Shown one piece after another: positions 35,393 through 44,492 of a DNA stretch of 64,000 bases (the first letter of the stretch is position 1; the number at the start of each line of letters is the position of its first letter). Origin of the DNA: Paracholeplasma brassicae. GTDB taxonomy: Bacteria > Bacillota_I > Bacilli_A > Acholeplasmatales > UBA5453. Made by a program: the position numbers and the translations under genes. Below the pieces are notes generated by a model, which was not told the DNA's origin, made no database searches, and saw only the letters and a program-made list of their open reading frames with translations. The DNA is taken from positions 1,600,366-1,664,365 of the forward strand of contig NC_022549.1 of NCBI RefSeq assembly GCF_000967915.1, read 5' to 3'.

Positions 35393-36246
35393 TACGCTTC
35401 ACCTCTTTTTAACTTCATAACAAACCCTTGTAGAAGTCTATCTAGGATGATTGCTAAAAATACAATCGCAAGACCCGCTTGGATCCCTCTTCCGACCTCG
35501 ACACGACGAATGGCGATTAAGACTTCATGTCCAATGCCTTCTGCCCCAATCATCGATGAAATAACGACCATCGCTACGGCCATCATTGTGGTTTGATTCA
35601 CACCCGTCATGATGGTCGATAAGGCTTGTGGAAATTCGATTTTTAATAACATTTGAAGTGGGGTAGACCCAAAAGACTTCCCTGCTTCAACGACTTCTTC
35701 ATCCACGTTCGTAATCCCTAAATAGGTCAGTCTAATGAGCGGTGGTAGTGCGTAGATGGTGGTTGCGAAAACCGCAGGCACACGTCCTAGCCCAAAGAGC
35801 ATCACCGCAGGAATCAAATAGACAAACGATGGCATGGTTTGCATCCCATCTAATATGGGTTTTAGTATTTTTTCTGTTCGGTTTGATTTTGCCATCAGTA
35901 TCCCCGCAGGAATACCGATAATTAATGAAACAAACACACTCATTAAGACAATGGCTAAGGTGTAGAGCATCATGTCCCACAAACCAAACATCCCAATCGC
36001 AAACAGCATTAAGCCTAAAGTGATCCCTGTTTTAATCGAATAAAGTTTTATGGCTAGTACAATAACGATAAGTAGGTAAACCCACCACGGTACGTACCTA
36101 AGTAATAAAATGGTTGTGTCGAATGTTTCTGAAATAATCAGGTTAATGAAATCAAATAGAAATTTAAACTTTTCTAGGATGAATTCGACGCCTTGATCAA
36201 TGTATTTTGAAATTTGATAGACCAGTTGTTCTGGAAAATGTATCAT
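35392..36246 (-). CDS. opuAB: Glycine betaine/proline ABC transporter permease
   Basis: This 284-residue permease is of the ProW/OpuAB type, with about six to seven membrane helices. The amphipathic N-terminus (HFPEQLVYQISKYIDQGVEF) matches the family. The ATPase-contact loop lies around VDEEVVEAGKSFGSTPLQMLLKIEFP. GMQTMPSFVYLIPAVMLFGLG is the conserved core. It lies between the binding-protein gene (across a hairpin) and the ATPase gene. It forms a homodimeric channel in the membrane. Confidence 0.94.
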   Translation of the reverse strand: MIHFPEQLVYQISKYIDQGVEFILEKFKFLFDFINLIISETFDTTILLLRYVPWWVYLLIVIVLAIKLYSIKTGITLGLMLFAIGMFGLWDMMLYTLAIVLMSVFVSLIIGIPAGILMAKSNRTEKILKPILDGMQTMPSFVYLIPAVMLFGLGRVPAVFATTIYALPPLIRLTYLGITNVDEEVVEAGKSFGSTPLQMLLKIEFPQALSTIMTGVNQTTMMAVAMVVISSMIGAEGIGHEVLIAIRRVEVGRGIQAGLAIVFLAIILDRLLQGFVMKLKRGEA

Positions 36247-36266
36247 AAGTTGTCCTCCTTCTTTTT

Positions 36267-36294
36267 AAAATGGACGCCCGTAGGCATCCATTTT
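36267..36294 (-). terminator. Intercistronic stem-loop between betaine-binding protein and permease
   Basis: AAAATGGATGCC and GGCGTCCATTTT pair with one mismatch around a TACG-type loop. It lies right after the binding-protein gene, the same layout as at 2700-2726. It may reduce permease relative to binding protein. Confidence 0.65.
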
Positions 36295-36309
36295 GACTAT
36301 TTTATCTTG

Positions 36310-37278
36310 TTATTTAAGACTATCTAATACGTTTGTTTTGACATCCTCAGGTACCCAAGTACCCCATAGGTCTTCATACGTTTCTAAAAACCAAATCGCC
36401 GCATCGTATGCTTCAACGTCGTTTTCTTGCATATAGGCAAGTGCTTTGTTGGTTATTTCGGTTGAAGTTTGGTAGTTACTAAAGAAATCATAGAGCTCTG
36501 GGAATTCTTTCTTAAACCCATCTCTTACGACCACCGTCACGTCAACGCTTGGAAACGCGCCTCTACCGACGGCATAGTCTTCTTCGCTATATGCGCTATC
36601 TTCTAATAAAACCATGTCATAAATCCCCATAATCCAAGTAGGTTCCCAGTTATAGCCAACCCAAGGTAACTCATTATCATAAGCTGCCTTTAAGGTAGCC
36701 GATAAAATAGCGTTTGAATCGATTGTTTTAAAATTGTAGAACTCATCTAATCCGTATAATTCAACTTTTTTATACATAAACTCTGTAGCAGCCCAGCCTT
36801 CAGGCCCACCATAAATCACTTGATCACCAGACCCATTTGGATCATCAAATAAATGACTATATCTTTTTAAATCCTCAACACTCACTAAGTCTGGGTATTG
36901 TTCTTGTAGGTATTTAGGAATATATAACCCTTGTTTATTATCTGCGAAATTCGTTGAAACCTCTTCATAATGACCCGCTTCTAAGTCACTGTCATAAGAA
37001 GGGATGTTATCGGTCCAAAGTTCAAGCGACACATCAACGTTGTTCGATTTTAATGCCGATAAGAGTAGTGCTGTATCAGCTAAAACAATATTAACTTTCA
37101 CGTCATACCCGTTTTCTATGATATATTTAGCAATTTGGTCATGGACTTGGTTGGAATCCCAGTCACCTTCCCCAATCGTCAGTTCTTTTTGTTTTGTACC
37201 GCATGAGGCAAGCATTACCACTGCGACTAAGGCGATAAATACGCCTAAAATTTTCTTCATGTTTGTTTGTTTAAACAT
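36310..37278 (-). CDS. opuAC: Glycine betaine-binding lipoprotein (OpuAC/ProX type)
   Basis: This 322-residue substrate-binding protein has the lipobox MLASC near residue 25, so it is lipid-anchored outside. Family features are KELTIGEGDWDSNQVHDQ, VNIVLADTALLLSALKSNN and VDVSLELWTDN. A tryptophan-rich half includes GGPEGWAATEFM and LPWVGYNWEPTWIMG; such Trp residues form the cage for quaternary amines. ATG 37278 is chosen because AAAGGAG is eight bases upstream; an in-frame ATG at 37260 is not. It is the first gene of a three-gene osmoprotectant operon. Confidence 0.93.
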   Translation of the reverse strand: MFKQTNMKKILGVFIALVAVVMLASCGTKQKELTIGEGDWDSNQVHDQIAKYIIENGYDVKVNIVLADTALLLSALKSNNVDVSLELWTDNIPSYDSDLEAGHYEEVSTNFADNKQGLYIPKYLQEQYPDLVSVEDLKRYSHLFDDPNGSGDQVIYGGPEGWAATEFMYKKVELYGLDEFYNFKTIDSNAILSATLKAAYDNELPWVGYNWEPTWIMGIYDMVLLEDSAYSEEDYAVGRGAFPSVDVTVVVRDGFKKEFPELYDFFSNYQTSTEITNKALAYMQENDVEAYDAAIWFLETYEDLWGTWVPEDVKTNVLDSLK

Positions 37279-37655
37279 TTAATCACTCCTTTTCTCTACC
37301 TAAAAGTCTATCATAAAAAATTCATTGTTTCAAACTCATAACCTATATTCTAAGCCATTTTGGGGTTTTTGAAAACAGTTACATCAGCTCATTTCAATTG
37401 AACTTTAAGTCACTTCACTTGACCTTGTTACACGCCTTTACAAAGGTAAATAGTCTTGTTTAGACCTAGCTTAATTCCTGTATTTTTTCTATGAAATAAC
37501 TAAACAAAATTAAAAAAGTTTTAAAAAATGTCTTGATTTCATCTAAAACGATTGATATTTAAAAGTGATTTAAGCGAAATTTTAATACCGATAATCAAAA
37601 AAAATGCCTGATGGTATTTGATCTACCACAGGCATTTTTAACGTCATTTTTTTCT
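37279..37655. other. Gap holding the betaine operon promoter and mscS terminator
   Basis: No gene is seen. The betaine operon promoter on the minus strand is -35 TTGAAA (37328-37333), 17 bases, -10 TAGACT (37305-37310). The middle (about 37370-37600) is AT-rich without clear structure. The mscS terminator is at 37600-37637. Confidence 0.6.
37600..37637 (-). terminator. Terminator of mscS
   Basis: AAAAATGCCTGTGG and CATCAGGCATTTTT pair with small mismatches around a 10-base loop; eight T follow on the minus strand. Confidence 0.85.
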
Positions 37656-38699
37656 TTAATCGTTTTTTTGATGAACAACCACTTGAGGAAATGGAATTTC
37701 AATGTTGTTTTCATCAAGTATTTCTTTGATTCGTTGTCTTATTTTACGTTCGACGCCAAAATGTTGAAGATTTAATGTCTTAGCAGTCACACGCATGTTC
37801 ACACTTGAATTTGCAAGATCAATCACACCTAACACGGTTGGACCTTCAATAATTACAGGTAATTCATTTGCAAGTTTTGGCAACTCTTGATTTAAGATAT
37901 CAATGGTTTGTTGCATATTCGCATCATATGAAATACCAAATTCAACAATCGCAAGTGATGGTAATTTCGAATGGTTGATGAGCGTTGTTACGTCACCATT
38001 GGCGATAATCTTAACCTCACCCTTAAAATTTTTCAGTTTGGTTGTCTTTAACCCAATTTCGGTAACTTCACCTCTAAACCCACCAGCTTCAATCGTATCA
38101 CCCACATCATAATGATGCTCAAATACGATAAAGAATCCACTAATTAAATCGTTAATGAATTTTTGGGCCCCTAAACCAATCACTAGCCCTGCAATCCCAA
38201 GACCAGCTAAGGCAGGTGCCACATTCACGCCCCAAATTGCTAAGACGATTAATATCGCAATAATCCCTAACACATATCTAAATAAGCTTAATGTCAATTT
38301 AGCAATCGTACGCTTACGACGTTGGTTTTGGCTTTCTTTAACACCAACACGGTTTAAAGAGGTTTTCGCTACTTTTAAGACAAACATCAAAATAAAAATA
38401 ACAATTAAACTTGAAACTACCCTGCCAATGGATTGTTCAATAAACTCGATAAACCCACCTGATATATTATTAAAATACGCATTTAGATCGTAATTCCATA
38501 TATATAGAATCACACCAAACGCTACTATAAGCACACCAAATAAAACGAGATAAACAATCAGTAATAGTAGTTTGCTCATTTTTTCTTCGTGCTTCTTCAT
38601 CAATTGTTTTTCAATCAACCAAAAGACAATAACCCCTAACACAACTAAACCTGTGTATAAAGCATTAAGCCCTGTTGATGACGTTAATAATGTAAACAT
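37656..38699 (-). CDS. mscS: MscS-family mechanosensitive channel
   Basis: This 347-residue channel has four to five membrane helices. The pore-lining helix is VAPALAGLGIAGLVIGLGAQ, followed by KFINDLISGFFIVFEHHYDVGD, the best-conserved MscS segment with its Gly/Ala packing. The cytoplasmic beta domain contains GDTIEAGGFRGEVTEIGLKTT. It opens under high membrane tension during osmotic downshock. It lies near a betaine uptake operon, which fits osmotic adaptation, and has its own promoter (38724-38732) and terminator. Two extra N-terminal helices are present relative to E. coli MscS. Confidence 0.93.
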   Translation of the reverse strand: MFTLLTSSTGLNALYTGLVVLGVIVFWLIEKQLMKKHEEKMSKLLLLIVYLVLFGVLIVAFGVILYIWNYDLNAYFNNISGGFIEFIEQSIGRVVSSLIVIFILMFVLKVAKTSLNRVGVKESQNQRRKRTIAKLTLSLFRYVLGIIAILIVLAIWGVNVAPALAGLGIAGLVIGLGAQKFINDLISGFFIVFEHHYDVGDTIEAGGFRGEVTEIGLKTTKLKNFKGEVKIIANGDVTTLINHSKLPSLAIVEFGISYDANMQQTIDILNQELPKLANELPVIIEGPTVLGVIDLANSSVNMRVTAKTLNLQHFGVERKIRQRIKEILDENNIEIPFPQVVVHQKND

Positions 38700-38723
38700 A
38701 ACCTCACTCCTTTATCTTTTTCC

Positions 38724-38732
38724 ATTATATCA
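38724..38732 (-). promoter_or_regulatory. Extended -10 promoter of mscS
   Basis: TGATATAAT on the minus strand lies 25 bases before the start codon. An AAAGGAG ribosome site follows. Confidence 0.55.
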
Positions 38733-38788
38733 TAAGATTATTTATAATTTTAGTCGTTAGCCCATAAACCACAAGAAACATCTCTATC

Positions 38789-38817
38789 TTGAACCAATGC
38801 ATATAAAGGGGTATAAT
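38789..38817 (+). promoter_or_regulatory. Promoter of the secreted endonuclease gene
   Basis: A -35 TTGAAC (38789-38794) and a perfect -10 TATAAT (38812-38817) are 17 bases apart, 26 bases before the start codon at 38843. Confidence 0.7.
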
Positions 38818-38842
38818 AGAACGTGCATCGGAGGAAATAGTT

Positions 38843-40069
38843 ATGAAACGAATTGTATTACTACTGACGCTCTTATTTTCAAGCCTCAGTTTAGCCTCTT
38901 GTTTAACGACAACAGATCCGTTAACGGTCACGTTTGAAGTAAACAACGAGGTCTATGAAACCCTTGAAGTCAACTCAGGTGAGGTCCTTACCTTACCAAA
39001 TGATCCAAGTGTTGAAAACTACGAGTTTAAAGGTTGGTTTTTTGACCCTTTATTCACAGATCCTTTCTCAAACGAATCTTATGAAGTCACTTACAGCTTC
39101 ACCTTATACGCAAAAATGCGTGAGCTTGACCCAGAAGCTGTGTATTTTCTAGTCACTTTTTATGATGATCAAACAGAATTAGCGTCATTACTTGTTGAAG
39201 AGAACACCACCATCCCAAACACAGTTGACACTTCAAAAGAAGGTTATTACTTTGCTGGTTGGTTTACCGATCAAGCACTAACAACGCCTTATGGCAGTCA
39301 AACACCAGTGGTAAGTGAACTTACCTTATACGGCAAATGGCATGAACAATCAGACGAGTACTTAGCTTATTATAGTGGCATTGAAGACCTTAGTGGGTCG
39401 ACACTCAAAAATAAGCTTGCAGAGATCATCAAAACAGGTTATAAATCGATTGGGTATTCTTCTACTTCCTACATCATTGAGGATTCTGATAAAACTACCC
39501 CACAAGCAAACACGTTATGGTTAATCTATAACAGTGGTAGTGCTAATGCTAAATGGGATAGTGCAGAAACGTGGAATAAAGAACACGTCTGGCCACGTTC
39601 GAAATTACCAAATTCAACCGCAGAATCCGATATCCATAACCTAAGAGCTTCAAATGTACAAGTCAATAGCTCAAGAGGTAATATGCCTTTTAGAGATTCA
39701 AGCGGTTCTTACAAATCCATTAGCGGTGGCTGGTACCCTGGGGATGAACATATCGGTGACGTTGCACGTATTGTTTTATACATGCATCTAAGATGGAACA
39801 TCGCCATCACCTCATCATCGATTGGTGATTTATCGATGTTCTTAGCATGGCACTTAGAAGATCCAGTCTCAGACTTCGAACGTAATCGCAACGAAGTCAT
39901 CTATCAAAACCAAAAAAATAGAAACCCGTTTATTGATCACCCAGAACTGGTTAGCATGGTCTTTGGAAACCAAAGCGTTTCTAATCAAGTGATTGAAGAA
40001 AAAACAACACTTGAACTGCCAACGACGTTAAGTTTTATCTTACCTTCGGTTGATTATCGAGTACAATAA
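38843..40069 (+). CDS. Secreted lipoprotein endonuclease I with two InlB-type repeats
   Basis: This is a 408-residue surface protein. The signal peptide ends in the lipobox SLASC. Two InlB B-repeat modules follow at about 25-95 and 98-165 (YEFKGWFFDPLF and GYYFAGWFTDQALTTP). The C-terminal half is an endonuclease I domain with KEHVWPRSKLPN (catalytic His), DIHNLRASNVQVNSSRGNMPF, YPGDEHIGDVARI, DPVSDFERNRNEVIY and KNRNPFIDHPEL. Endonuclease I enzymes cut DNA and RNA non-specifically with Mg2+. Outside the cell it would degrade environmental DNA for nucleotide uptake, a known lifestyle of Izemoplasma-like bacteria. It is monocistronic with a strong promoter and terminator. Confidence 0.92.
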   Translation: MKRIVLLLTLLFSSLSLASCLTTTDPLTVTFEVNNEVYETLEVNSGEVLTLPNDPSVENYEFKGWFFDPLFTDPFSNESYEVTYSFTLYAKMRELDPEAVYFLVTFYDDQTELASLLVEENTTIPNTVDTSKEGYYFAGWFTDQALTTPYGSQTPVVSELTLYGKWHEQSDEYLAYYSGIEDLSGSTLKNKLAEIIKTGYKSIGYSSTSYIIEDSDKTTPQANTLWLIYNSGSANAKWDSAETWNKEHVWPRSKLPNSTAESDIHNLRASNVQVNSSRGNMPFRDSSGSYKSISGGWYPGDEHIGDVARIVLYMHLRWNIAITSSSIGDLSMFLAWHLEDPVSDFERNRNEVIYQNQKNRNPFIDHPELVSMVFGNQSVSNQVIEEKTTLELPTTLSFILPSVDYRVQ

Positions 40070-40168
40070 AGTTGAGTAGTCGTTAATCATTATTATGTTT
40101 CGCCTCTCTTATCCCACCAGACGGTTTAGAGCTACGGCGGTTCATTCTATCTTACAATATAGTTTTTT

Positions 40169-40206
40169 AAATAGAGGACACGTGAATGCACGTGTCCTCT
40201 ATTTTA
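40169..40206 (+). terminator. Terminator with perfect 16-bp stem
   Basis: AAATAGAGGACACGTG and CACGTGTCCTCTATTT pair perfectly around AATG, followed by T. It lies 99 bases after the nuclease stop. The stem is nearly symmetric and could act in both directions. Confidence 0.82.
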
Positions 40207-40435
40207 TAGACGTATATGACAAATGACTCGTCAGATTGCCTGTGGGTATGCGATTAACTGATTAACTCGTTAACACGAAATATAATCAATCACGATCATC
40301 AAGAATCCATGTTAAAATAGTTACTCTTGCCATATAGAATACCCCAAATGACTATCGTATGAGCGATTATGTCGCTAATCGGTGTATCAACAGGGCGTTT
40401 GTTTCTAATAAACCCATACTCTTAATCAAATAATC
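40207..40435. other. Non-coding gap, nothing recognised
   Basis: Short frames only. The longest, about 40 codons on the minus strand near 40310-40425, contains IIAHTIVIWGILYG, a possible membrane-gene remnant. It has no start or ribosome site, and no family was recognised. Confidence 0.4.
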
Positions 40436-40457
40436 AAAAAGACCCGAAAATCGGGTC
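40436..40457 (-). terminator. Terminator of the aldose epimerase gene
   Basis: GACCCGA and TCGGGTC pair perfectly around a 3-base loop; TTTTT follows on the minus strand. Confidence 0.85.
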
Positions 40458-40466
40458 GTTTGTCTG

Positions 40467-41384
40467 TTAGATACTTTCAAAATGAAACGTCATTTCATGA
40501 TGATACTTATCGCCTTTTTTAAGTAGCGGTACGTCTGCTTGAACGTACTGTGGTTCAATCGCAAGCCCACCATGAAGATTATTTAGTGTGTGGTTATTCG
40601 ATAATGGGTAAATTGAATCTCTATTTTGAGAGAATATCACAATTGCAGGATAGCTTGAACTTACTGAAAGTTTGATGCCTCCTGCACGTAGAGTCGCTTG
40701 AATGGAATTTTCTTTGACTTCATAAACGTGATCTAATACCTCATTTTTTAACGTGTCTTTTAAACACGTTTCTTCTCTAAAGTCATCAAACCCTCGTTTG
40801 ACTTCAAATCGTTTGCCTGTTTTATAATCATTCGAACGTCTCACGTGCGCCTTAGAAGGGACCATCAAATAGTGATTCATAATGTCTTTTTCCCCCGAGA
40901 GGTTAAAATAAGGATGTGTGGTGATGTTGGCGTAGGTATCTTTAGTTGAATGTCCTTCAACGATAATGATTAGGCGACTGCCATCAAGCTTGTAAGTTAC
41001 CTTTACCTCAAAATCCCCTTGATAAAACCCATCTTTCTCAAGTTCTAAAAACCCCAAGGTAACCTCATCTTCTTTGACTGATAAGACATCAAAGAATTGT
41101 TTGTTAAACCCGCTTTTCCCACCATGTGAAAAATCTGTGGTCACCCCGTGATAACAAGCATCTTCTTTTACTACTTCATGAAACGTCTTACCTGCGGTTC
41201 TACCAATCAATCGACCTTTATTAAGGTCGTCTATTAAAAATGTCTCTATGTCTTTTGACGTCGATAACACTTGTCTCATGTTACCTTCATGGTTGTACCT
41301 AATATCAAAAATGGATGCCCCATAAGTCAAAATGGTTACTTCTAAATCCTTATTTTTTAACACATTGGTTTGATTTCTATTCAT
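40467..41384 (-). CDS. galM: Aldose 1-epimerase (galactose mutarotase family)
   Basis: This 305-residue enzyme starts at ATG 41384 behind AAAGGAGG; the open frame reaches further upstream without a ribosome site. THPYFNLSGEKD holds the conserved catalytic-region His, and LAIEPQYVQADVP near the C-terminus holds the catalytic Glu. TNKQFF-type and AGGIKLSVSSSYP segments fit the beta-sandwich fold. It interconverts alpha and beta anomers of aldohexoses in the cytoplasm. It is divergent from a ROK-family gene, suggesting shared sugar metabolism. Confidence 0.9.
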   Translation of the reverse strand: MNRNQTNVLKNKDLEVTILTYGASIFDIRYNHEGNMRQVLSTSKDIETFLIDDLNKGRLIGRTAGKTFHEVVKEDACYHGVTTDFSHGGKSGFNKQFFDVLSVKEDEVTLGFLELEKDGFYQGDFEVKVTYKLDGSRLIIIVEGHSTKDTYANITTHPYFNLSGEKDIMNHYLMVPSKAHVRRSNDYKTGKRFEVKRGFDDFREETCLKDTLKNEVLDHVYEVKENSIQATLRAGGIKLSVSSSYPAIVIFSQNRDSIYPLSNNHTLNNLHGGLAIEPQYVQADVPLLKKGDKYHHEMTFHFESI

Positions 41385-41574
41385 AATTTGACCTCCTTTA
41401 GACTCATTAACTCTATCATAGCACCCAATGATAAGAAAAACCATATCAAATAATGACCAAAAGATGAAAAAAGGATTCATCATTTACCGTCATATTTTAA
41501 CCGATAAACTTGATAAACCCCTTATTAAAGCCATTTATATCACTTAAATCTTTCAACATTACATTTTCATAAGA

Positions 41575-41603
41575 TTGCATTGTCTAGTCAAATTTGATAC
41601 AAT
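41575..41603 (+). promoter_or_regulatory. Promoter of the ROK-family gene
   Basis: A -35 TTGCAT (41575-41580), a 17-base spacer and a -10 TACAAT (41598-41603) precede the gene. Confidence 0.5.
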
Positions 41604-41677
41604 CAATAAGGATTACAACTTTAACAATAGATAATTTAAAAGAAAGGCTCATGTGTATGCATGAAGGGTGTATAACT

Positions 41678-43060
41678 ATGTTAGACAATATCAAACGACC
41701 ACTGAAGTACGACTGTGAATTTCAGCCAATGTATTTGTTCGTACTCGCTTATCAAAAGAAAGTAGCGACCGATGAAAATAGAGAAATCGTCAAAGTACTC
41801 ATTGAAAGAGACAACGCTCAAACCGCTTTATTAAATCTTGAAATCTTTAGCCAAGATCACGAAGATGCGTCCTACAACTACTTGTACGTTGAAAGACAAA
41901 TCAAAACCATTTTATGGCTAAAAGGTGGTTATAAAATCACTTATTTCGGACCAAAATACTTATTTAACCAACTCGAAGATGATTACTTAAATAAAGACCG
42001 TCGATTCGACTATGACTTTATGAGTAAGGTATATCAAAAACCATTTAGCCTAACTTATGTCACATCAGATAAGGGATTTAGTGAAATTGAACACCGTGTT
42101 GAATTATCGAAAAACTTAGATGGCAACCGCATCGGTTTTGACCTAGGTGGATCAGACATGAAGATTTCATGTGTACAAAACGGGACTTCCATTTTCTCAG
42201 AAGAAATCGTATGGCATCCTAAAACAAATGAAAACCCAGATTATCACTATGAGATGATCCGCAAAGCCTTAAACATGGCAAAAGAAAAAATGCCACAAAT
42301 TGATGCAATCGGGATTAGTTCTGCTGGTATTTTCGTTGATAACGAAGTCCGTGTGGCTTCCCTATTCTTAAAAGTGCCTGAGGCAGTTTATCAAGAAAAA
42401 ATCACACCAATCTATAAGATTTTAACCAAAGAACTTGCTGATGTACCAATGGTGGTTGCTAATGATGGCGACGTCACTGCACTGGCTGGTTCAATGAGTT
42501 TAGGTGTTAATTCACTACTAGGTATTGCGATGGGCACAAGCGAAGCTGCTGGCTACATCGATCACTCAGGTAAGATCACAGGATGGTTAAATGAACTTGC
42601 ATTTGTCCCTATGGATATTAACCCAAAAGCGATGATTGACGAGTGGAGTAATGACATTGGTTGTGGGGTAAAATACTTATCTCAAGACGGTGTCATCAAA
42701 CTAGCTGAATCCGCAGGTATCGACTTATCAATGTATAACGCACCAGCTGAAAAACTAAAACATATCCAAAACATGCACCAAAAAGGAAACGAAGTTGCTG
42801 AAAACATCTTTGAAACGGTTGGTTCTTATCTAGGTTATGCAATCTTATACTACAGCTTATTCTATGACATCAAGCACGTGTTAATCTTAGGCCGTGTGAC
42901 CTCAGGTATTGGCGGACACATCCTCTTACAAAACGCACTTGATGTGGTTAAAAAAGAAAACAAAGCTTTATTTGATGCATTATCCATTAACTTACCAGAT
43001 GAAAAGAGCAGACGCGTTGGTCAGTCCATCGCTGCAGCAAGTCTACCAAAAATCAAATAA
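41678..43060 (+). CDS. ROK-family protein with long N-terminal extension
   Basis: This is about 460 residues from ATG 41678; in-frame ATGs at 41651 and 41657 are alternatives. An N-terminal region of about 145 residues has no recognised domain (YDCEFQPMYLFVLAYQKKV). The ROK ATPase fold follows. Phosphate 1 reads RIGFDLGGSDMKISCV, with an Asp-x-Gly-Gly core, and AIGISSAGIF and MVVANDGDVTALAG hold the sugar-kinase Asp. The usual ROK zinc motif C-x-C-G-x2-G-C is not complete; DIGCGVKYL stands at that place. It may phosphorylate a hexose or be a sugar-sensing relative. It has no DNA-binding domain. A strong terminator follows, and galM is divergent. Confidence 0.78.
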   Translation: MLDNIKRPLKYDCEFQPMYLFVLAYQKKVATDENREIVKVLIERDNAQTALLNLEIFSQDHEDASYNYLYVERQIKTILWLKGGYKITYFGPKYLFNQLEDDYLNKDRRFDYDFMSKVYQKPFSLTYVTSDKGFSEIEHRVELSKNLDGNRIGFDLGGSDMKISCVQNGTSIFSEEIVWHPKTNENPDYHYEMIRKALNMAKEKMPQIDAIGISSAGIFVDNEVRVASLFLKVPEAVYQEKITPIYKILTKELADVPMVVANDGDVTALAGSMSLGVNSLLGIAMGTSEAAGYIDHSGKITGWLNELAFVPMDINPKAMIDEWSNDIGCGVKYLSQDGVIKLAESAGIDLSMYNAPAEKLKHIQNMHQKGNEVAENIFETVGSYLGYAILYYSLFYDIKHVLILGRVTSGIGGHILLQNALDVVKKENKALFDALSINLPDEKSRRVGQSIAAASLPKIK

Positions 43061-43063
43061 TAC

Positions 43064-43101
43064 AAAAAGGCACTGTTCATTCTTTGAACAATGCCTTTTT
43101 T
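43064..43101 (+). terminator. Terminator of the ROK-family gene
   Basis: AAAAAGGCACTGTTCA and TGAACAATGCCTTTTT pair with one mismatch, followed by T residues, starting four bases after the stop. Confidence 0.88.
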
Positions 43102-43157
43102 TCTATTCAAATAGTGTTCTTTTGCAATTTTTCTAATAGCGTTTCTTTGCTATTATT

Positions 43158-44279
43158 CTAATAGCGTTGATGATAATATCTGGATTTCTTTTCTTCTTTT
43201 TGTTGGTAGAGACGTTGGTCGACCTTCATGAATAACTTATCCATCGTTAAAGCTTCAATGTAGCGCTCATACCCATAAGAAAAACGAATTTGTTTCATGA
43301 ATTTACGTGGATGCGCTTTTAGCTTTTGTTGTAGATCATTTGAGAGTTTGACAATGTCTTTTTCTTTTTCAATAATCACGATGAACTCATCCCCACCAAG
43401 TCTTGCAATCATTTTTTCGTCATAGGTTTCTTGTAGCATTTTTGAAAACTCTTTTAACACCAAGTCACCCATGTGATGGCCTTGTTCGTCGTTTAGATTT
43501 TTAAACTTATCCAAATCAATCATCAATAATGTGAAATCTTTTTTCTTTTCAATCATGAACTTCAAGTAGTCGTCTAAGGTTTGCCTTGTGTACAAATTCG
43601 TTAGAAAGTCTTTGGTCCCTGTGGTTGTTTCTAGATAAACGTAGATAAACAAACACGCAAGACCCATTAGTGGCCAAGTAAAACTGTCAGTGACCTCTAA
43701 CATCTCTAAGATAGACCCCATAATCGGTAGAATAAAAAACAAGACCGCCATTAAAATGGGTTTAAATTCAATGAACCTGCGACTTTTAATTAAAATCAAA
43801 AAAATATAACCGTACATCAAATAATTACCAAGGAACATCAGATAATAATAAGGTGCGCGTTCATATAAGCCGGTCTCGTTATTGATGATGAAAAACAGCG
43901 GGTAAAAATAATTAAGAAATGACAACCCAATGATGACGTATAAAAAGTGCATGTAGTAATGCCTTTTAATGATTCGTGATAAATTCCCTAAGAGTTTGTA
44001 GTCAAAATAACTAACAATCATGCCTGCGATGATTGGTGGTAAAAATAGTTCTAATGTGAAAAACAAATAAGACACGTTTATATCTAATATTATTGAACCC
44101 GCTCTAACTAAATCAAGAAAAACATCCAAAGAAATCAGTATCGTCAAATACGCCACAACAAAAACAAGTAGTCTTGAAGAAAACTTGTGAATCTCTTTAC
44201 GTATATTGATCAAAATTAAAAGAATCAGTAAGAATATAATTGAAAACAACCCAATACTTTCATTTAGAAGTTGTTGCAT
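43158..44279 (-). CDS. Membrane diguanylate cyclase (GGDEF)
   Basis: This 373-residue protein has six to seven membrane helices in residues 1-215. They are followed by a GGDEF domain (about 215-370) beginning DFLTNLYTRQTLDDYL, with LLMIDLDKFKNLNDEQGHHMGD and the active site RLGGDEFIVIIE. It would make cyclic di-GMP from two GTP. The RxxD inhibitory site is not seen upstream of GGDEF. The membrane part resembles no known sensor domain but likely detects a membrane or extracellular signal. A second GGDEF gene lies at 48171. Confidence 0.92.
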   Translation of the reverse strand: MQQLLNESIGLFSIIFLLILLILINIRKEIHKFSSRLLVFVVAYLTILISLDVFLDLVRAGSIILDINVSYLFFTLELFLPPIIAGMIVSYFDYKLLGNLSRIIKRHYYMHFLYVIIGLSFLNYFYPLFFIINNETGLYERAPYYYLMFLGNYLMYGYIFLILIKSRRFIEFKPILMAVLFFILPIMGSILEMLEVTDSFTWPLMGLACLFIYVYLETTTGTKDFLTNLYTRQTLDDYLKFMIEKKKDFTLLMIDLDKFKNLNDEQGHHMGDLVLKEFSKMLQETYDEKMIARLGGDEFIVIIEKEKDIVKLSNDLQQKLKAHPRKFMKQIRFSYGYERYIEALTMDKLFMKVDQRLYQQKEEKKSRYYHQRY

Positions 44280-44456
44280 GCCATCACCTCTTTTTAGTTA
44301 ATCGATAATTATTTATAATATCATACTTTAAAGTGCTTAATTTGTATAGGTCAAAATTAACGAATACCACGTTGGGTGAAATATAACGATGATTTTATGT
44401 TTATTTATGTCTTTTTCGCTTCGATTGCGTTTCAATATTCATTCAAGTTTACGAAC

Positions 44457-44488
44457 AAAAAAGACTCAACCGAAGTTAAGTCTTTTTA
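44457..44488 (-). terminator. Terminator of htpG
   Basis: AAAAGACTCAAC and GTTAAGTCTTTT pair with one mismatch around CGAA; six T follow on the minus strand. Confidence 0.85.
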
Positions 44489-44492
44489 TATG

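Noticed and set aside
40123-40134. GGTTTAGAGCTA, resembling the start of a type II-A CRISPR repeat
   Set aside because: It occurs once, with no second repeat, spacer pattern or cas gene nearby, so chance similarity is more likely.
43103-43157. Small repeats of CTAATAGCG before the GGDEF gene end
   Set aside because: The copies are too short and no T run follows, so neither a terminator nor a repeat element is supported.
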